A DNA stretch of 64,000 bases from the NCBI RefSeq assembly GCF_000955805.1, contig NZ_JYOA01000008.1, forward strand, positions 65,693 to 129,692, read 5' to 3'. Shown one piece after another: positions 34,539 through 42,689 of this stretch (positions are counted from its first letter, which is position 1; each line of letters opens with the position of its first letter). The notes under the pieces are model-generated. The model made no database searches and was not told the DNA's origin. It was given only the letters and a program-made list of their open reading frames with translations. The translations under genes were made by a program, and so were the position numbers. This DNA is from Pseudomonas sp. 21. GTDB taxonomy: Bacteria; Pseudomonadota; Gammaproteobacteria; Pseudomonadales; Pseudomonadaceae.

Positions 34539-36122
34539 ATGTCGAAATTCAAGGCCTACGTCCAGCAGTGGATCGACGAGCATCGCCAGCAATTGTCCGA
34601 CTGGCACCAGGTGATCTGGCATTTCGCCGAGCCGGCGTTCCGCGAGTACAAGTCCTGTGCCTGGTACGTGGAGCTGCTGCGTCGCGAAGGTTTCACGGTG
34701 GAAGAGGGCAGTGGCGGCATGCCCACCGCCTTCGTCGCCACCTTCAGCCAAGGCGAAGGGCCCATCCTCGCCACCTATGCCGAATACGACGCGGTGCCGG
34801 GCAACTGCCAGGCGGCGGCGACCAAACCCATGCCGCGCGAGGGTCTGTCGAAGTACGCGCCCGGCCATACCGACCCGCATTCCGCGCTGGGCATCAGCGC
34901 CCTGGGCGGCGTGCTGGCGGCCAAGGCGGCGATGCTGGAATTCGGCATCCAGGGCACCATCAGGTTCTTCGGCGAACCGGCGGAAAAGCTGCGCGCCTCC
35001 AAGCCCGTGCACGCCGCCAAGGGCTACTACGACGACCTCGACGCCGCCGTCAGCTTCCACCCCACCTACATGCTGCCGCTGAACAACACCACCACCTGGG
35101 ACACCCACTGCGGCATCGCCTACTCGTACATCTACACCTTCACCTGCGAAGACCCGCAGAACTGGATCGCCGCCGACCGCTACAGCCCGATCCCGCAGAA
35201 CCACCTCGCGGCCCGTGCGCCGGGCGCCAACGATGCGCTGGTGCACTTCTACACGCTGAACGAAAGCCTGCGCCGCTCGACGCTGCCGTTCACCGGGCTG
35301 TGGAGCTTCAACGAGGCCATCCTCACCGCCGGCCAGGCCACCGCGGACAACCTGCCGCCGCACATCTCGCAGATCCAGTACCTGCTGCGCTGCGACTCCA
35401 TCGAACAGGCCGAGACCATCTCCACGGTGATGGACAACAACGCCGCCGCCGCGGCCATGGCCACCGGCTGCCAGTGGAAGAAGACCTGGGTCTGCAAGTC
35501 CCGTGGCGGGTTGGCCAACCACGCACTGGCGCAGGCCTGCTACGACAACCTCGCCGCCATCGGCGCGCCGAGCTGGGGCGAAGAGGCCATCGCCGTGGCG
35601 CGGGAAATCCAGGCGAACCTCGGCCTCGATCCCATGGACGAACCCTTCCTGCCGGCCATCCAGGCGCTGATCGAGCCGCAGGAATGCGAGCGCCAGATGC
35701 GCCTGCAGATGCCGGCGTGGCAGAAGTACCTGACCTCCGACGATTACCCCGAATACACCTGGCACTGCCCGACCGTGCGCCTCTATGTGGCCCGGCCGAT
35801 GCTCAGCGCACCGGCGGGCTTCACCTATCCGGACTGGGTATCCAACGCCCTGGGCGGCATCCGCGAGACCATCGACCCGATGATCGACGTGGCGTCGAAA
35901 ACCATCGGCAGCACCTTGATCGAGCTGTTCACCGATGCCGATCTGCTGGCCGAGGCGACCCGCGAGTTCAACCAGCGCACCGGCGGCGGTATCGGTGGCG
36001 AGCAGTGGCAGGCGCCGCTGCTGCCGAAGGACTTCAAGGTCCCGCACCGCTTCCGCTGGCCGGAGTACATCCGCACGGTGCGCGGCGAGGAGTGGTGGAT
36101 TCCGGCGCGGGAAGACGAGTGA
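34539..36122 (+). CDS. M20-family amidohydrolase, AbgB-like
   Basis: 527 residues of the M20 peptidase/amidohydrolase family in the AbgB (p-aminobenzoyl-glutamate hydrolase subunit B) branch, cytoplasmic. Visible parts: WIDEHRQQLSDWHQVIWHFAEPAFREYKS at the start, ILATYAEYDAVPGNCQ (metal-site Asp), GHTDPHSALGISALGG, RFFGEPAEKL (catalytic Glu), AVSFHPTYMLPL. The protein is somewhat longer than usual AbgB. Not accompanied by an abgA-type partner. Probably induced through the divergent LysR regulator. Hydrolyses an amide of an amino acid; exact substrate unknown. Confidence 0.87.
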   Translation: MSKFKAYVQQWIDEHRQQLSDWHQVIWHFAEPAFREYKSCAWYVELLRREGFTVEEGSGGMPTAFVATFSQGEGPILATYAEYDAVPGNCQAAATKPMPREGLSKYAPGHTDPHSALGISALGGVLAAKAAMLEFGIQGTIRFFGEPAEKLRASKPVHAAKGYYDDLDAAVSFHPTYMLPLNNTTTWDTHCGIAYSYIYTFTCEDPQNWIAADRYSPIPQNHLAARAPGANDALVHFYTLNESLRRSTLPFTGLWSFNEAILTAGQATADNLPPHISQIQYLLRCDSIEQAETISTVMDNNAAAAAMATGCQWKKTWVCKSRGGLANHALAQACYDNLAAIGAPSWGEEAIAVAREIQANLGLDPMDEPFLPAIQALIEPQECERQMRLQMPAWQKYLTSDDYPEYTWHCPTVRLYVARPMLSAPAGFTYPDWVSNALGGIRETIDPMIDVASKTIGSTLIELFTDADLLAEATREFNQRTGGGIGGEQWQAPLLPKDFKVPHRFRWPEYIRTVRGEEWWIPAREDE

Positions 36123-36493
36123 TCAGCGCCGACCCGATCTCCCAGACCCGACGGGAAACGCGGGCGCAGGATGGCTTGTTGTAGGAGTGAGCTTGCTCGC
36201 GAACCGCCCTCCACCCAAGCGTTGGAGTGAGCGCCAGGTTGTTCGCGAGCAAGCTCGCTCCTACAGGGGGGCGCCGGTGCGGCGGTGCGCTTGAACCAAC
36301 GCACGAGCGCCGCGCCGAGCTCCATGGTGCGTGAGCGCGACGGGCAGCCTGGCGTCGAGATCAACTGTGGCAGCAGGAAGCCCACCTCCGCTTCGTTCGG
36401 CCCGCAGAAACCCGGCTCGCTCGATTCGACGAACTCCTCGTCCCACTGCGGGAAACGTTCGCTCCCGCTCTCGAATGCATGCAGTGCGTTCAT
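35825..36493 (-). CDS. possible small gene whose end has been overrun by a REP pair
   Basis: An ATG at 36493 with AGGGAGG ten bases upstream follows the oxidoreductase gene by 15 bases. The first about 70 codons read like a real acidic protein (ERFPQWDEEFVESSEPGFCGPNE, then GFLLPQLIST), which I do not recognise. After that the frame runs through both REP copies (giving the CRSELARE and ASSLLQ read-throughs) and on, antisense, into the amidohydrolase gene. The original 3' end was probably lost or replaced. Only the first 200 or so bases look coding. Confidence 0.3.
   Translation of the reverse strand: MNALHAFESGSERFPQWDEEFVESSEPGFCGPNEAEVGFLLPQLISTPGCPSRSRTMELGAALVRWFKRTAAPAPPCRSELAREQPGAHSNAWVEGGSRASSLLQQAILRPRFPSGLGDRVGADHSSSRAGIHHSSPRTVRMYSGQRKRCGTLKSFGSSGACHCSPPIPPPVRWLNSRVASASRSASVNSSIKVLPMVFDATSIIGSMVSRMPPRALDTQSG
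36181..36264. repeat. REP pair (inverted extragenic palindromes)
   Basis: Two oppositely oriented copies of the Pseudomonas element that reads GTAGGAGYGAGCTTGCTCGC plus GAAC: 36181-36204 and, inverted, 36241-36264. Each can fold into a hairpin. A second pair is at 39413-39482. Confidence 0.9.
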
Positions 36494-36508
36494 GATCGAC
36501 TCGCCTCC

Positions 36509-38545
36509 CTAGAGGTCCAGCACCAGCGGTTGCACGCCGCTCTCGTCCTGCGCCGGGATGGCGCAGCAGATCAGTGCGCTGCCGACTTCGGGCAGTTCCG
36601 CCGGCGGGTTGGGATAGTGCACCTGGCCGCTGACGATCTTCGTCCGGCAGGTGCCGCAGGAGCCGCCGCGGCAGCTGAAGTCGGGCGAGAGTCCGCGGGC
36701 TTCGGCCAGCTCCAGCAGGCTGCCGCTGTCGGGTTTCCAGCGGGCTTCCTTGGCCGAGCCGGCGAAGTACACCGGCACCGGCTCGGTGGCGGCGGGCGGC
36801 TGCACCAGCGTTGGCGCGCCGCGGTCGCCCCGGCGCTTGAGCGTCGACGGGCCGAAGGTTTCGGCGTGGATGCGCGCATCAGCGATGTTCAGGCCGCGCA
36901 GGCCGTCATAGATCGCCTGGGTGAATTCGCCGGGGCCGCACAGGTAGAAGTCGTAGTCATCCAGCGGCAGGCGGGTCTTGATCGTTTCGATATCCAGGCG
37001 CCCGACCGATTCGAAATCGCGGCCAGGGATCGCCTCCGGTTCAGGACGACTGAGCGCACGGTGGACCTGCACATGCGGTGCGCGCTGGCGCAGGTCGGCG
37101 ATTTCGCGCTGGAACGGCAACTGGCCCAGCGTCCGCGCGGATTGGAACAGATGCACGCGCCGCGCCGGGCCCGCCGCCAGTTCGCGCAGCATCGAGAGCA
37201 GCGGGGTGATGCCGACGCCCGCGCCGACCAGTACCACCGGCCGGCCGCTGTCGCCCTTCAGGGTGAAGCTGCCCATGGGCGCGCGGACTTGCAACCGATC
37301 GCCCACACGAACCTGTTCGTGCAGGTGGCGGGACGCCGGCCCCTGGGCCTTCACGCTGATGCGCAGCTCACCGTCCGACGGCGCGCTGGAGAGGCTGTAG
37401 GTGCGGACCAGCGCCTGTCCGCCCGCCGCCAGGCGCACGGGCAGATGCTGGCCCGGCGCGAAGCTCACGGCGGTTCCGGCCGGCGCTTGCAGGTAGAACG
37501 AGCGGATGTCTTCGCTTTCCTGCTCCACTCGCAGCACCTGCCAGTCCTGCCACTGCTGGCGCTGCTCGCGCTCCTTCAGCGTGGCGTCGGCCTCGGCCCA
37601 GGTGCCGGTCATCAGGCTGGTGGGCGAGTACTCGCGGAAGCTCCAGCGCAGCGCCAGGGCACTGCGGCGCAGCACGGCGTGCTCTACGTCCAGCGTCCAC
37701 AGGCGCTCGGCGCCTTCGAAGGCGGCCAGCAGCGGGCTGTCGAAGAGGATTTCGCTGCGGCCGTGGACCTGCAGCACGTCGCCGCTGGCGAAGTCGACGA
37801 AGAGCAGCCCGGCCTGCGGGTTGGCCTGCAGGTTGCCCAGGGTGTTGAAGTGCAGGTTGCCCGCGTAGTCGGGGATGGTCAGGCGGTTGCCCTCGACGCG
37901 CACGAAGCCGGGGCGGCCGCCGCGATGGGAGACATCCACCGAGCGATCGCCGTCTTCATGCTGCACGTAGCTGGCGACGAAGAAGGTATCGGCGTTGCGG
38001 ATGATCGTCGCCAGCTCCGCGTTCAGTGCGCCGAAGTCCTCGCGCGGGGCACGCAGGCTGTAGCGCTGCTCGTCGCGGCTCCACTCGCGCTTCTGGATGT
38101 ACTGCGGGCAGTTGCCGAAGGAGTGCTCGACGGCCACCGTCAGCAGGCCGCCGTCGACCTCGCGGAGGACACCGTTCATGCGGTTGCGCCGGCGGGTATG
38201 CAGCTCGATGCCGAGCAGGCCGATGGCCTTCCCGGCCTGCAGGCCACTGGCGGCGGGGTCTTGAATGTCGGGGACGCTGTCGAGCTGCAGGCTTTTCGGA
38301 TCGGGCGAGGTGACGAAGCCTTCCGCGCCTTCGAGCAGCGTCGCCCAGGGCCGGCCCTGGTCGTCCACGGCGCCGACGATGATGAACGGCAACTGGTGGT
38401 AGAACTCGCGGTGCTGGTCGGGCATGTAGTCACGGATGACTTTCTGGCCGTGGACTTCCATGCGCTCGGCGACGCCGACACGCTCCTGGATCGCCTTCTC
38501 GCCGGCGTGCCAGGGGGAGGTACGGTGTTTGGGCAACTGGAACAT
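36509..38545 (-). CDS. fusion protein: FMN split-barrel domain + ferredoxin reductase + 2Fe-2S ferredoxin
   Basis: 678 residues. The N-terminal about 320 residues resemble pyridoxamine-phosphate-oxidase-like flavin split barrels (FYHQLPFIIVGAVDDQGRPWATLL; FFVASYVQHE). Residues about 335-570 form an FAD/NAD(P)H reductase with RTYSLSSAP and GAGVGITPLLSML and a CGPGEF end motif. The C-terminus is a plant-type 2Fe-2S domain with Cys at about 625, 630, 633 and 660. This arrangement could pass electrons from NAD(P)H through FAD and Fe-S to a substrate at the split barrel. The ATG at 38545 has GAGG nine bases upstream; a GTG at 38554 is an alternative. A GST gene precedes it by 53 bases, likely one transcript. 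Substrate unknown. Confidence 0.85.
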   Translation of the reverse strand: MFQLPKHRTSPWHAGEKAIQERVGVAERMEVHGQKVIRDYMPDQHREFYHQLPFIIVGAVDDQGRPWATLLEGAEGFVTSPDPKSLQLDSVPDIQDPAASGLQAGKAIGLLGIELHTRRRNRMNGVLREVDGGLLTVAVEHSFGNCPQYIQKREWSRDEQRYSLRAPREDFGALNAELATIIRNADTFFVASYVQHEDGDRSVDVSHRGGRPGFVRVEGNRLTIPDYAGNLHFNTLGNLQANPQAGLLFVDFASGDVLQVHGRSEILFDSPLLAAFEGAERLWTLDVEHAVLRRSALALRWSFREYSPTSLMTGTWAEADATLKEREQRQQWQDWQVLRVEQESEDIRSFYLQAPAGTAVSFAPGQHLPVRLAAGGQALVRTYSLSSAPSDGELRISVKAQGPASRHLHEQVRVGDRLQVRAPMGSFTLKGDSGRPVVLVGAGVGITPLLSMLRELAAGPARRVHLFQSARTLGQLPFQREIADLRQRAPHVQVHRALSRPEPEAIPGRDFESVGRLDIETIKTRLPLDDYDFYLCGPGEFTQAIYDGLRGLNIADARIHAETFGPSTLKRRGDRGAPTLVQPPAATEPVPVYFAGSAKEARWKPDSGSLLELAEARGLSPDFSCRGGSCGTCRTKIVSGQVHYPNPPAELPEVGSALICCAIPAQDESGVQPLVLDL

Positions 38546-38598
38546 GACAAGCACCTCGCAGAAGGTGCCGCCGGGTCAGCCCGGCGGCGAGGGTTGCA

Positions 38599-39213
38599 TC
38601 AGGCTTGCAGGCCGATGGCGGTGCGCTGCATCGGCACGAAGTGCGGCAAGGCTTCCACGCGGGCCAGCCAGGCACGCAGGTTGGGATAGTCCTGCAGGGA
38701 GACGTTGCCCTCCGGTGCGTGGGAAATGTAGGCGTAGTTGGACACGTCGGCGATGGTCGCTTCGCTGCCGGCCAGGAAGGGCGTCCTGGCCAGCTCGCCT
38801 TCCATCACCTGGAACAGGGCATGGGCGCGGGTGGCGACTTCCTCGGCGTTGAACCTGGCGCCGAACACCGTGATCAAGCGTGCGGCAGCGGGGCCGAAGG
38901 CGACCTGCCCGGCGGCCACCGACAGCCAGCGCTGCACACGGGCGGCGCCGAGCGGGTCTTCCGGCAGCCAGCGACCGTTGCCGTACTTTTTCGCCAGGTA
39001 GACCAGGATGGCGTTGGAGTCGGCGACGATGACGCCTTCGTCATCGATCACCGGCACCTGGCCGAAGGGGTTCAGCGCCAGGAAGTCGGGGTGCTTGTGG
39101 GCGCCCTTGGCAAGGTCGACCGAGATCAGTTCGGTGGGCAGCTGCAGCAGCGAGAGCATCAGCTCGACACGGTGGGCGTGGCCGGACAGCGGGTGGCGGT
39201 AGAGCTTGATCAT
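38599..39213 (-). CDS. glutathione S-transferase family protein
   Basis: 204 residues: thioredoxin-like N-terminal domain ([51 protein letters not shown]) with the cis-Pro VPV and the Glu/Asp-Ser of the glutathione site, and an all-helical C-terminal domain. The Ser/His near residue 9-12 would serve as the activating residue. Transcribed towards the fusion oxidoreductase gene, suggesting a joint detoxification role. Confidence 0.9.
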   Translation of the reverse strand: MIKLYRHPLSGHAHRVELMLSLLQLPTELISVDLAKGAHKHPDFLALNPFGQVPVIDDEGVIVADSNAILVYLAKKYGNGRWLPEDPLGAARVQRWLSVAAGQVAFGPAAARLITVFGARFNAEEVATRAHALFQVMEGELARTPFLAGSEATIADVSNYAYISHAPEGNVSLQDYPNLRAWLARVEALPHFVPMQRTAIGLQA

Positions 39214-39521
39214 GGCGGTGACTCCGTTGGCTTGAGTGGGTAGGCAGCGCGAGTCGGGCCGTATTGGTTTGCTCGAGCTGATGGGTGAATGCTGCGCCCG
39301 ATGGCCGGCGCGCAGAATCACCAGGGCGGGCAATCCAGCGTTTCAGAATGCGGAAGAATGGGCGCAGGGCTGCCAGCGGGTGCAGCCGTTACCCAGGGTC
39401 GGCAGCGGCGATGTTCGCGAGCAAGCTCGCTCCTACAGGCCAGCTCCGGCGTTTCCTTGTAGGAGCGAGCTTGCTCGCGAACCGCCCAGGGCGCAGAAGG
39501 GAGAATGGGACACTGCGTGCT
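39214..39521. other. 308-bp gap between the GST and LysR genes
   Basis: Apart from the second REP pair there is no gene or clear promoter. The tract 39240-39400 is unremarkable. Confidence 0.4.
39413..39482. repeat. REP pair, orientation opposite to the 36181 pair
   Basis: GTTCGCGAGCAAGCTCGCTC (start of copy at 39413-39436) is followed, inverted, by GTAGGAGCGAGCTTGCTCGC (start of copy at 39459-39482). Same 24-base unit as at 36181, but arranged tail-to-tail rather than head-to-head. Confidence 0.9.
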
Positions 39522-40424
39522 TCAGCCGCGCAACGCCGGATGCGCCCGCAAACGCGGCACCACGAAATCGAGGAAGGTGCGCACCCGCGCTGCCGCGCGG
39601 CGGCCTTCGCGGTAGATCAGTTGCACCGGCAGCTCTGGCGCGGCGAAGTCCTGCAATACCACCTGCAGACGCCCGCTGCTCAGCTCGGCATGGGCCTCGT
39701 GGCTCAGACAGCGGGTCAGCCCGAGTCCCAGGCTGGCAGCACGGATCGCCGCGTGGGGGGTGCTGCACGCCAGCCGCGGCGACAGGCGCACCGAACGTGG
39801 CGCGTCCTGGTGACGGAAGCGCCATTCGCTGACGGCTCCCTGGCTCCCGGAGACGATGATGCCATGTGCCTTGAGGTCTTCCGGCGCCTGCGGTACGCCA
39901 TGGCGCGCGAGGTAGTCGGGCGATGCGCAGATCACCGGCCGCACCGTGCCCACCGGCAGGGCGAAGCCGGAAGAGTCGGGCAGGGTGCCTATCACCAGCG
40001 CCACATCGATGCCGTCTTCCAGCAGGCGCGGCAGGTCCTCCCGATGCCGGCTGACCAGGCGCACGTCGGGAAAGGCCGCCAGGTAATCCAGCGCGATGGG
40101 CGCGAAGATGCGGTCGGCCATCAGCAGCGGCAGCGCCAGGTTCAACTGCCCGGCCGGGTGCGCCTGCAGGCCTTCGAGCGAACCTTCTGCCTCGTCGATA
40201 GCCTGGAGAATCTGCCGGCAACTGGCGGCGAAGGCTTCGCCGCTGGCGCTCAACTCGACCCCGCGCGGGCCGCGCAGCAGCAACTCGCAGTGCAGGCGGG
40301 ACTCCAGGGCGGCCACCAGGCGCATCACCGTCGCGGTGGACAGCTCCAGCCGTCGAGCGCCGGCCGCGAGGCTGCCGGAGCGCGCCACGGCGTCGAACGC
40401 CTGCATTTCCCGGTAGCGGCTCAC
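39522..40424 (-). CDS. LysR-family regulator, second of a tandem pair
   Basis: 300 residues. HTH at about 5-62 (MQAFDAVARSGSLAAGARRLELSTATVMRLVAALESRLH), then an effector domain with NLALPLLMADRIFAPIALDYLAAFPDVRL of the CrgA-like group. The GTG at 40424 overlaps the stop of the upstream LysR gene as GTGA, so the two are translationally coupled. A longer reading would start inside the previous gene. Possible targets are the GST and fusion oxidoreductase genes downstream or the divergent DMT transporter. Confidence 0.87.
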   Translation of the reverse strand: MSRYREMQAFDAVARSGSLAAGARRLELSTATVMRLVAALESRLHCELLLRGPRGVELSASGEAFAASCRQILQAIDEAEGSLEGLQAHPAGQLNLALPLLMADRIFAPIALDYLAAFPDVRLVSRHREDLPRLLEDGIDVALVIGTLPDSSGFALPVGTVRPVICASPDYLARHGVPQAPEDLKAHGIIVSGSQGAVSEWRFRHQDAPRSVRLSPRLACSTPHAAIRAASLGLGLTRCLSHEAHAELSSGRLQVVLQDFAAPELPVQLIYREGRRAAARVRTFLDFVVPRLRAHPALRG

Positions 40425-41332
40425 GGCTGCGTGGCTTGCAGGGCCGGGTCGGCGCGCAGGCGCTGCGCGCAATGCGTGACGAAGCTGCGCACCTTGGCCG
40501 GCAGCCGAGCGTTGTCCTGGTAGAGCAGGTGGATGGGCAGCGGTGCGGTGGCGAACTCATCGAGGACGATTTCCAGCTCGCCGCGCGCCACGGCCCCGGC
40601 CGCCTGGTACGACAGCACGCGGGTGTAGCCGCCGCCCAGCCGCGCGGCGTGGATGGCGGCGTTGTTCGAGCTGACCACGAAGCGTGACGGTGGGCGCAGG
40701 GTCAGCGGCCCGTCGGGGGTGACGAACTGCCAGTCGGTGAGCAGCACGCTGGTGGCTGCCATCACCACTGGCGCATCGAGCAGGTCGTTCGGGTGCTGCG
40801 GACGGCCATGGCGGTCGAGGAAGGCGGGGGCGGCGCAGACCACCGGGCGGATTTCGCCGACCTTCAACGCGGTCAGGCTGCCCTCGGGCAGTTGGCCGAT
40901 GCGCACGGCAACATCGATGCCCTCGTCGAGCATGTTCACCACGCGGTCCACCAGCAACGCATTGACCGTCACTTCGGCGTGGGCGTCCAGGTAGCTGGCG
41001 ATCAGCGGGATCAGGTACAGCTCGCCGAACAGCACCGGGGCGGTCACCGTCAGGTTGCCGCGCGGCCGCAGGGCGCTGCCGGAGGCCAGTTCCTCGGCTT
41101 CTTCGAGTTCCTGGAGGATGCGGCGGCAGTCTTCGACATAGCGCTGACCGGCTTCGGTCAGACGCACGCTGCGGGTACTGCGGGCCAGCAGCAGGGTGCC
41201 CAGGCGCTGCTCCAGCGCGGCGATGGCGCGGGTCACGCTGGGGGGCGACAGGCCCAGCTGCTTCGCGCCAGCGGCAAAGCTGCCGGCTTCGGCCACGGCC
41301 AGCAGCACTGTCATTTCCTGAAACCTGTCCAT
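40421..41332 (-). CDS. LysR-family regulator, first of a tandem pair
   Basis: 303 residues, CrgA-like: MDRFQEMTVLLAVAEAGSFAAGAKQLGLSPPSVTRAIAALEQRLG, then RGNLTVTAPVLFGELYLIPLIASYLDAHAEVTVNALLVDR. About the same design as the next gene, so the pair probably arose by duplication. Divergent from the DMT transporter gene across 190 bases. Confidence 0.9.
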   Translation of the reverse strand: MDRFQEMTVLLAVAEAGSFAAGAKQLGLSPPSVTRAIAALEQRLGTLLLARSTRSVRLTEAGQRYVEDCRRILQELEEAEELASGSALRPRGNLTVTAPVLFGELYLIPLIASYLDAHAEVTVNALLVDRVVNMLDEGIDVAVRIGQLPEGSLTALKVGEIRPVVCAAPAFLDRHGRPQHPNDLLDAPVVMAATSVLLTDWQFVTPDGPLTLRPPSRFVVSSNNAAIHAARLGGGYTRVLSYQAAGAVARGELEIVLDEFATAPLPIHLLYQDNARLPAKVRSFVTHCAQRLRADPALQATQP

Positions 41333-41522
41333 GGATCACCGTTGTCGCCTTGAGCGGGTCGCCAGACTGTAGAGGGAAGCTGCGCCGGATTGAAGTGCCG
41401 GCGGCTTGCGGGCGACATCGGCGTGCTTGCCAGCGCCCTGTGGCTTGACCGCGCCCCGGCCACTCCGGCACAAGCGCTGCAGGCGCCCGCAGCGAGGCGC
41501 CACCGCCCGCGAGCCTTCCTCC

Positions 41523-42407
41523 ATGACCAGCAAGACCACGGCCACCACGCTGGCCGCTGCCAACAACCCACGCCTGGGCATCGCCCTGTGCCTGCTGTCG
41601 ATGCTCATCTTCGCCTGCCAGGACGGCATCACCAAGGTACTGGTCCGCCACCTGCCGGTGGCCGAGCTGGTGATGGTGCGCTACTGGGTATTCGTGCTGT
41701 TCGCCTTGATCGTCTGTCGCTCCCGGGGCGGCGTTCGCGCCGCCAGCCGCAGCGCCAGCCGCTGGCAACAGGTGGTGCGCGCGTTGCTGGGTGTCGGTGA
41801 GATCGCCCTCTTCGGCCTGGCCCTGCGCTACCTCGGGCTTGCCGAGACCCACGCGCTCTATGCGGTCTTCCCGCTGATGACGCTGGGCCTGGCGCGGCTG
41901 TTCCTCGGTGAACGGATGGTCGGCCGGCAGTGGCTGGCGGCAGCGGTGGGCTTCGGTGGCACACTGCTGATCCTGCGCCCGGGCCTGGGCGTGTTCGAAC
42001 CCGCGGCGCTGATCCCGCTGGCGGCGGCGCTGACCTTCGCCTTCTTCAACATCCTCTCGCGGCGTATCAGCCAGACCGATTCGTTCGCCACCACCACGCT
42101 GTACATGGCCGTGGTCGGCGCCGTGGCCGCCACCTCCGCCGGGCTTCCCGCGTGGGTCACGCCGACACCCCACGAGGCGCTGCTGATGTCGATCGTCGCC
42201 GTCTCCGGGGTGATCGCCCAGTTACTGCTGATCCAGGCGCTGAAGTACGCCCAGGCCTCGACACTGCAGCCGTTCAACTATTCGCTGCTAGCCTTTGCCA
42301 CGCTGATCGGCCTCATCGTCTTCGGCGAGACACCGACCTTCTGGACCATCACCGGCGCGCTGCTGATCCTGCTGGCGGGGTTGTATTCGATCAGGCCGAA
42401 GGCATAG
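41523..42407 (+). CDS. DMT-superfamily transporter (EamA domains)
   Basis: 294 residues with ten predicted helices forming two EamA repeats: FACQDGITKVLVRHLPVAELVMVRYWVFVL in the first and AFFNILSRRISQTDSFATTTLYM with KYAQASTLQPFNYSLLAFATLIGLIVFGETPT in the second. Such proteins usually export amino acids or metabolites. The ATG follows GCCTTCCTCC without a good ribosome site. Control by the divergent LysR pair is likely. Substrate unknown. Confidence 0.88.
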   Translation: MTSKTTATTLAAANNPRLGIALCLLSMLIFACQDGITKVLVRHLPVAELVMVRYWVFVLFALIVCRSRGGVRAASRSASRWQQVVRALLGVGEIALFGLALRYLGLAETHALYAVFPLMTLGLARLFLGERMVGRQWLAAAVGFGGTLLILRPGLGVFEPAALIPLAAALTFAFFNILSRRISQTDSFATTTLYMAVVGAVAATSAGLPAWVTPTPHEALLMSIVAVSGVIAQLLLIQALKYAQASTLQPFNYSLLAFATLIGLIVFGETPTFWTITGALLILLAGLYSIRPKA

Positions 42408-42479
42408 CTACCTGATTTCCTGCGTTGCGGCGGTCGCAGGCATGGCCAGCTCCTACAACCGTCCCATCCAGTGTGCTCC

Positions 42480-42504
42480 CTGTAGGGGCGGGCCGTGCCC
42501 GCCC
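42480..42504. repeat. short extragenic palindrome of a second REP type
   Basis: TGTAGGGGCGGGCCGTGCCC followed by GCCC: a GGGCGGGC/GCCCGCCC hairpin in a gap, typical of a Pseudomonas REP variant. It differs from the two 24-base pairs. Confidence 0.6.
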
Positions 42505-42531
42505 TTGCCCAGCCACGCCGAATCGCCGATA

Positions 42532-42547
42532 GACACCATGGTGCAAT
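42532..42547. promoter_or_regulatory. GACACCATGGTGCAAT box upstream of the creatininase-family gene
   Basis: This 16-base sequence, with a CACC-AT-GGTG palindrome core, is identical to 51472-51487 in the two-component/epoxide hydrolase control region. It lies 143 bases before the start at 42690. It is a candidate response-regulator site. Confidence 0.45.
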
Positions 42548-42689
42548 GTCCGCCTCCCCGCCGGCGTGTTGTCATCTCCGGCAAGGGCGGCCCGGCCAGC
42601 GTTCCGGGCGCCCAGCAGCCTGAGCGTGCTCGGCCCGGCGGCCGCACGCTCATTCCACCCAGGCGAACCCGTCGAATCGCGAGGTCTCC

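Noticed and set aside
36285-36512. A 75-codon plus-strand frame between amidohydrolase and oxidoreductase genes
   Set aside because: No ribosome site, Ser/Pro/Arg-rich, and antisense to the better-supported minus-strand start at 36493.
36479-38689. A 736-codon open frame on the plus strand
   Set aside because: Antisense to the flavin/2Fe-2S fusion gene, whose protein has clear motifs; the plus-strand translation has none.
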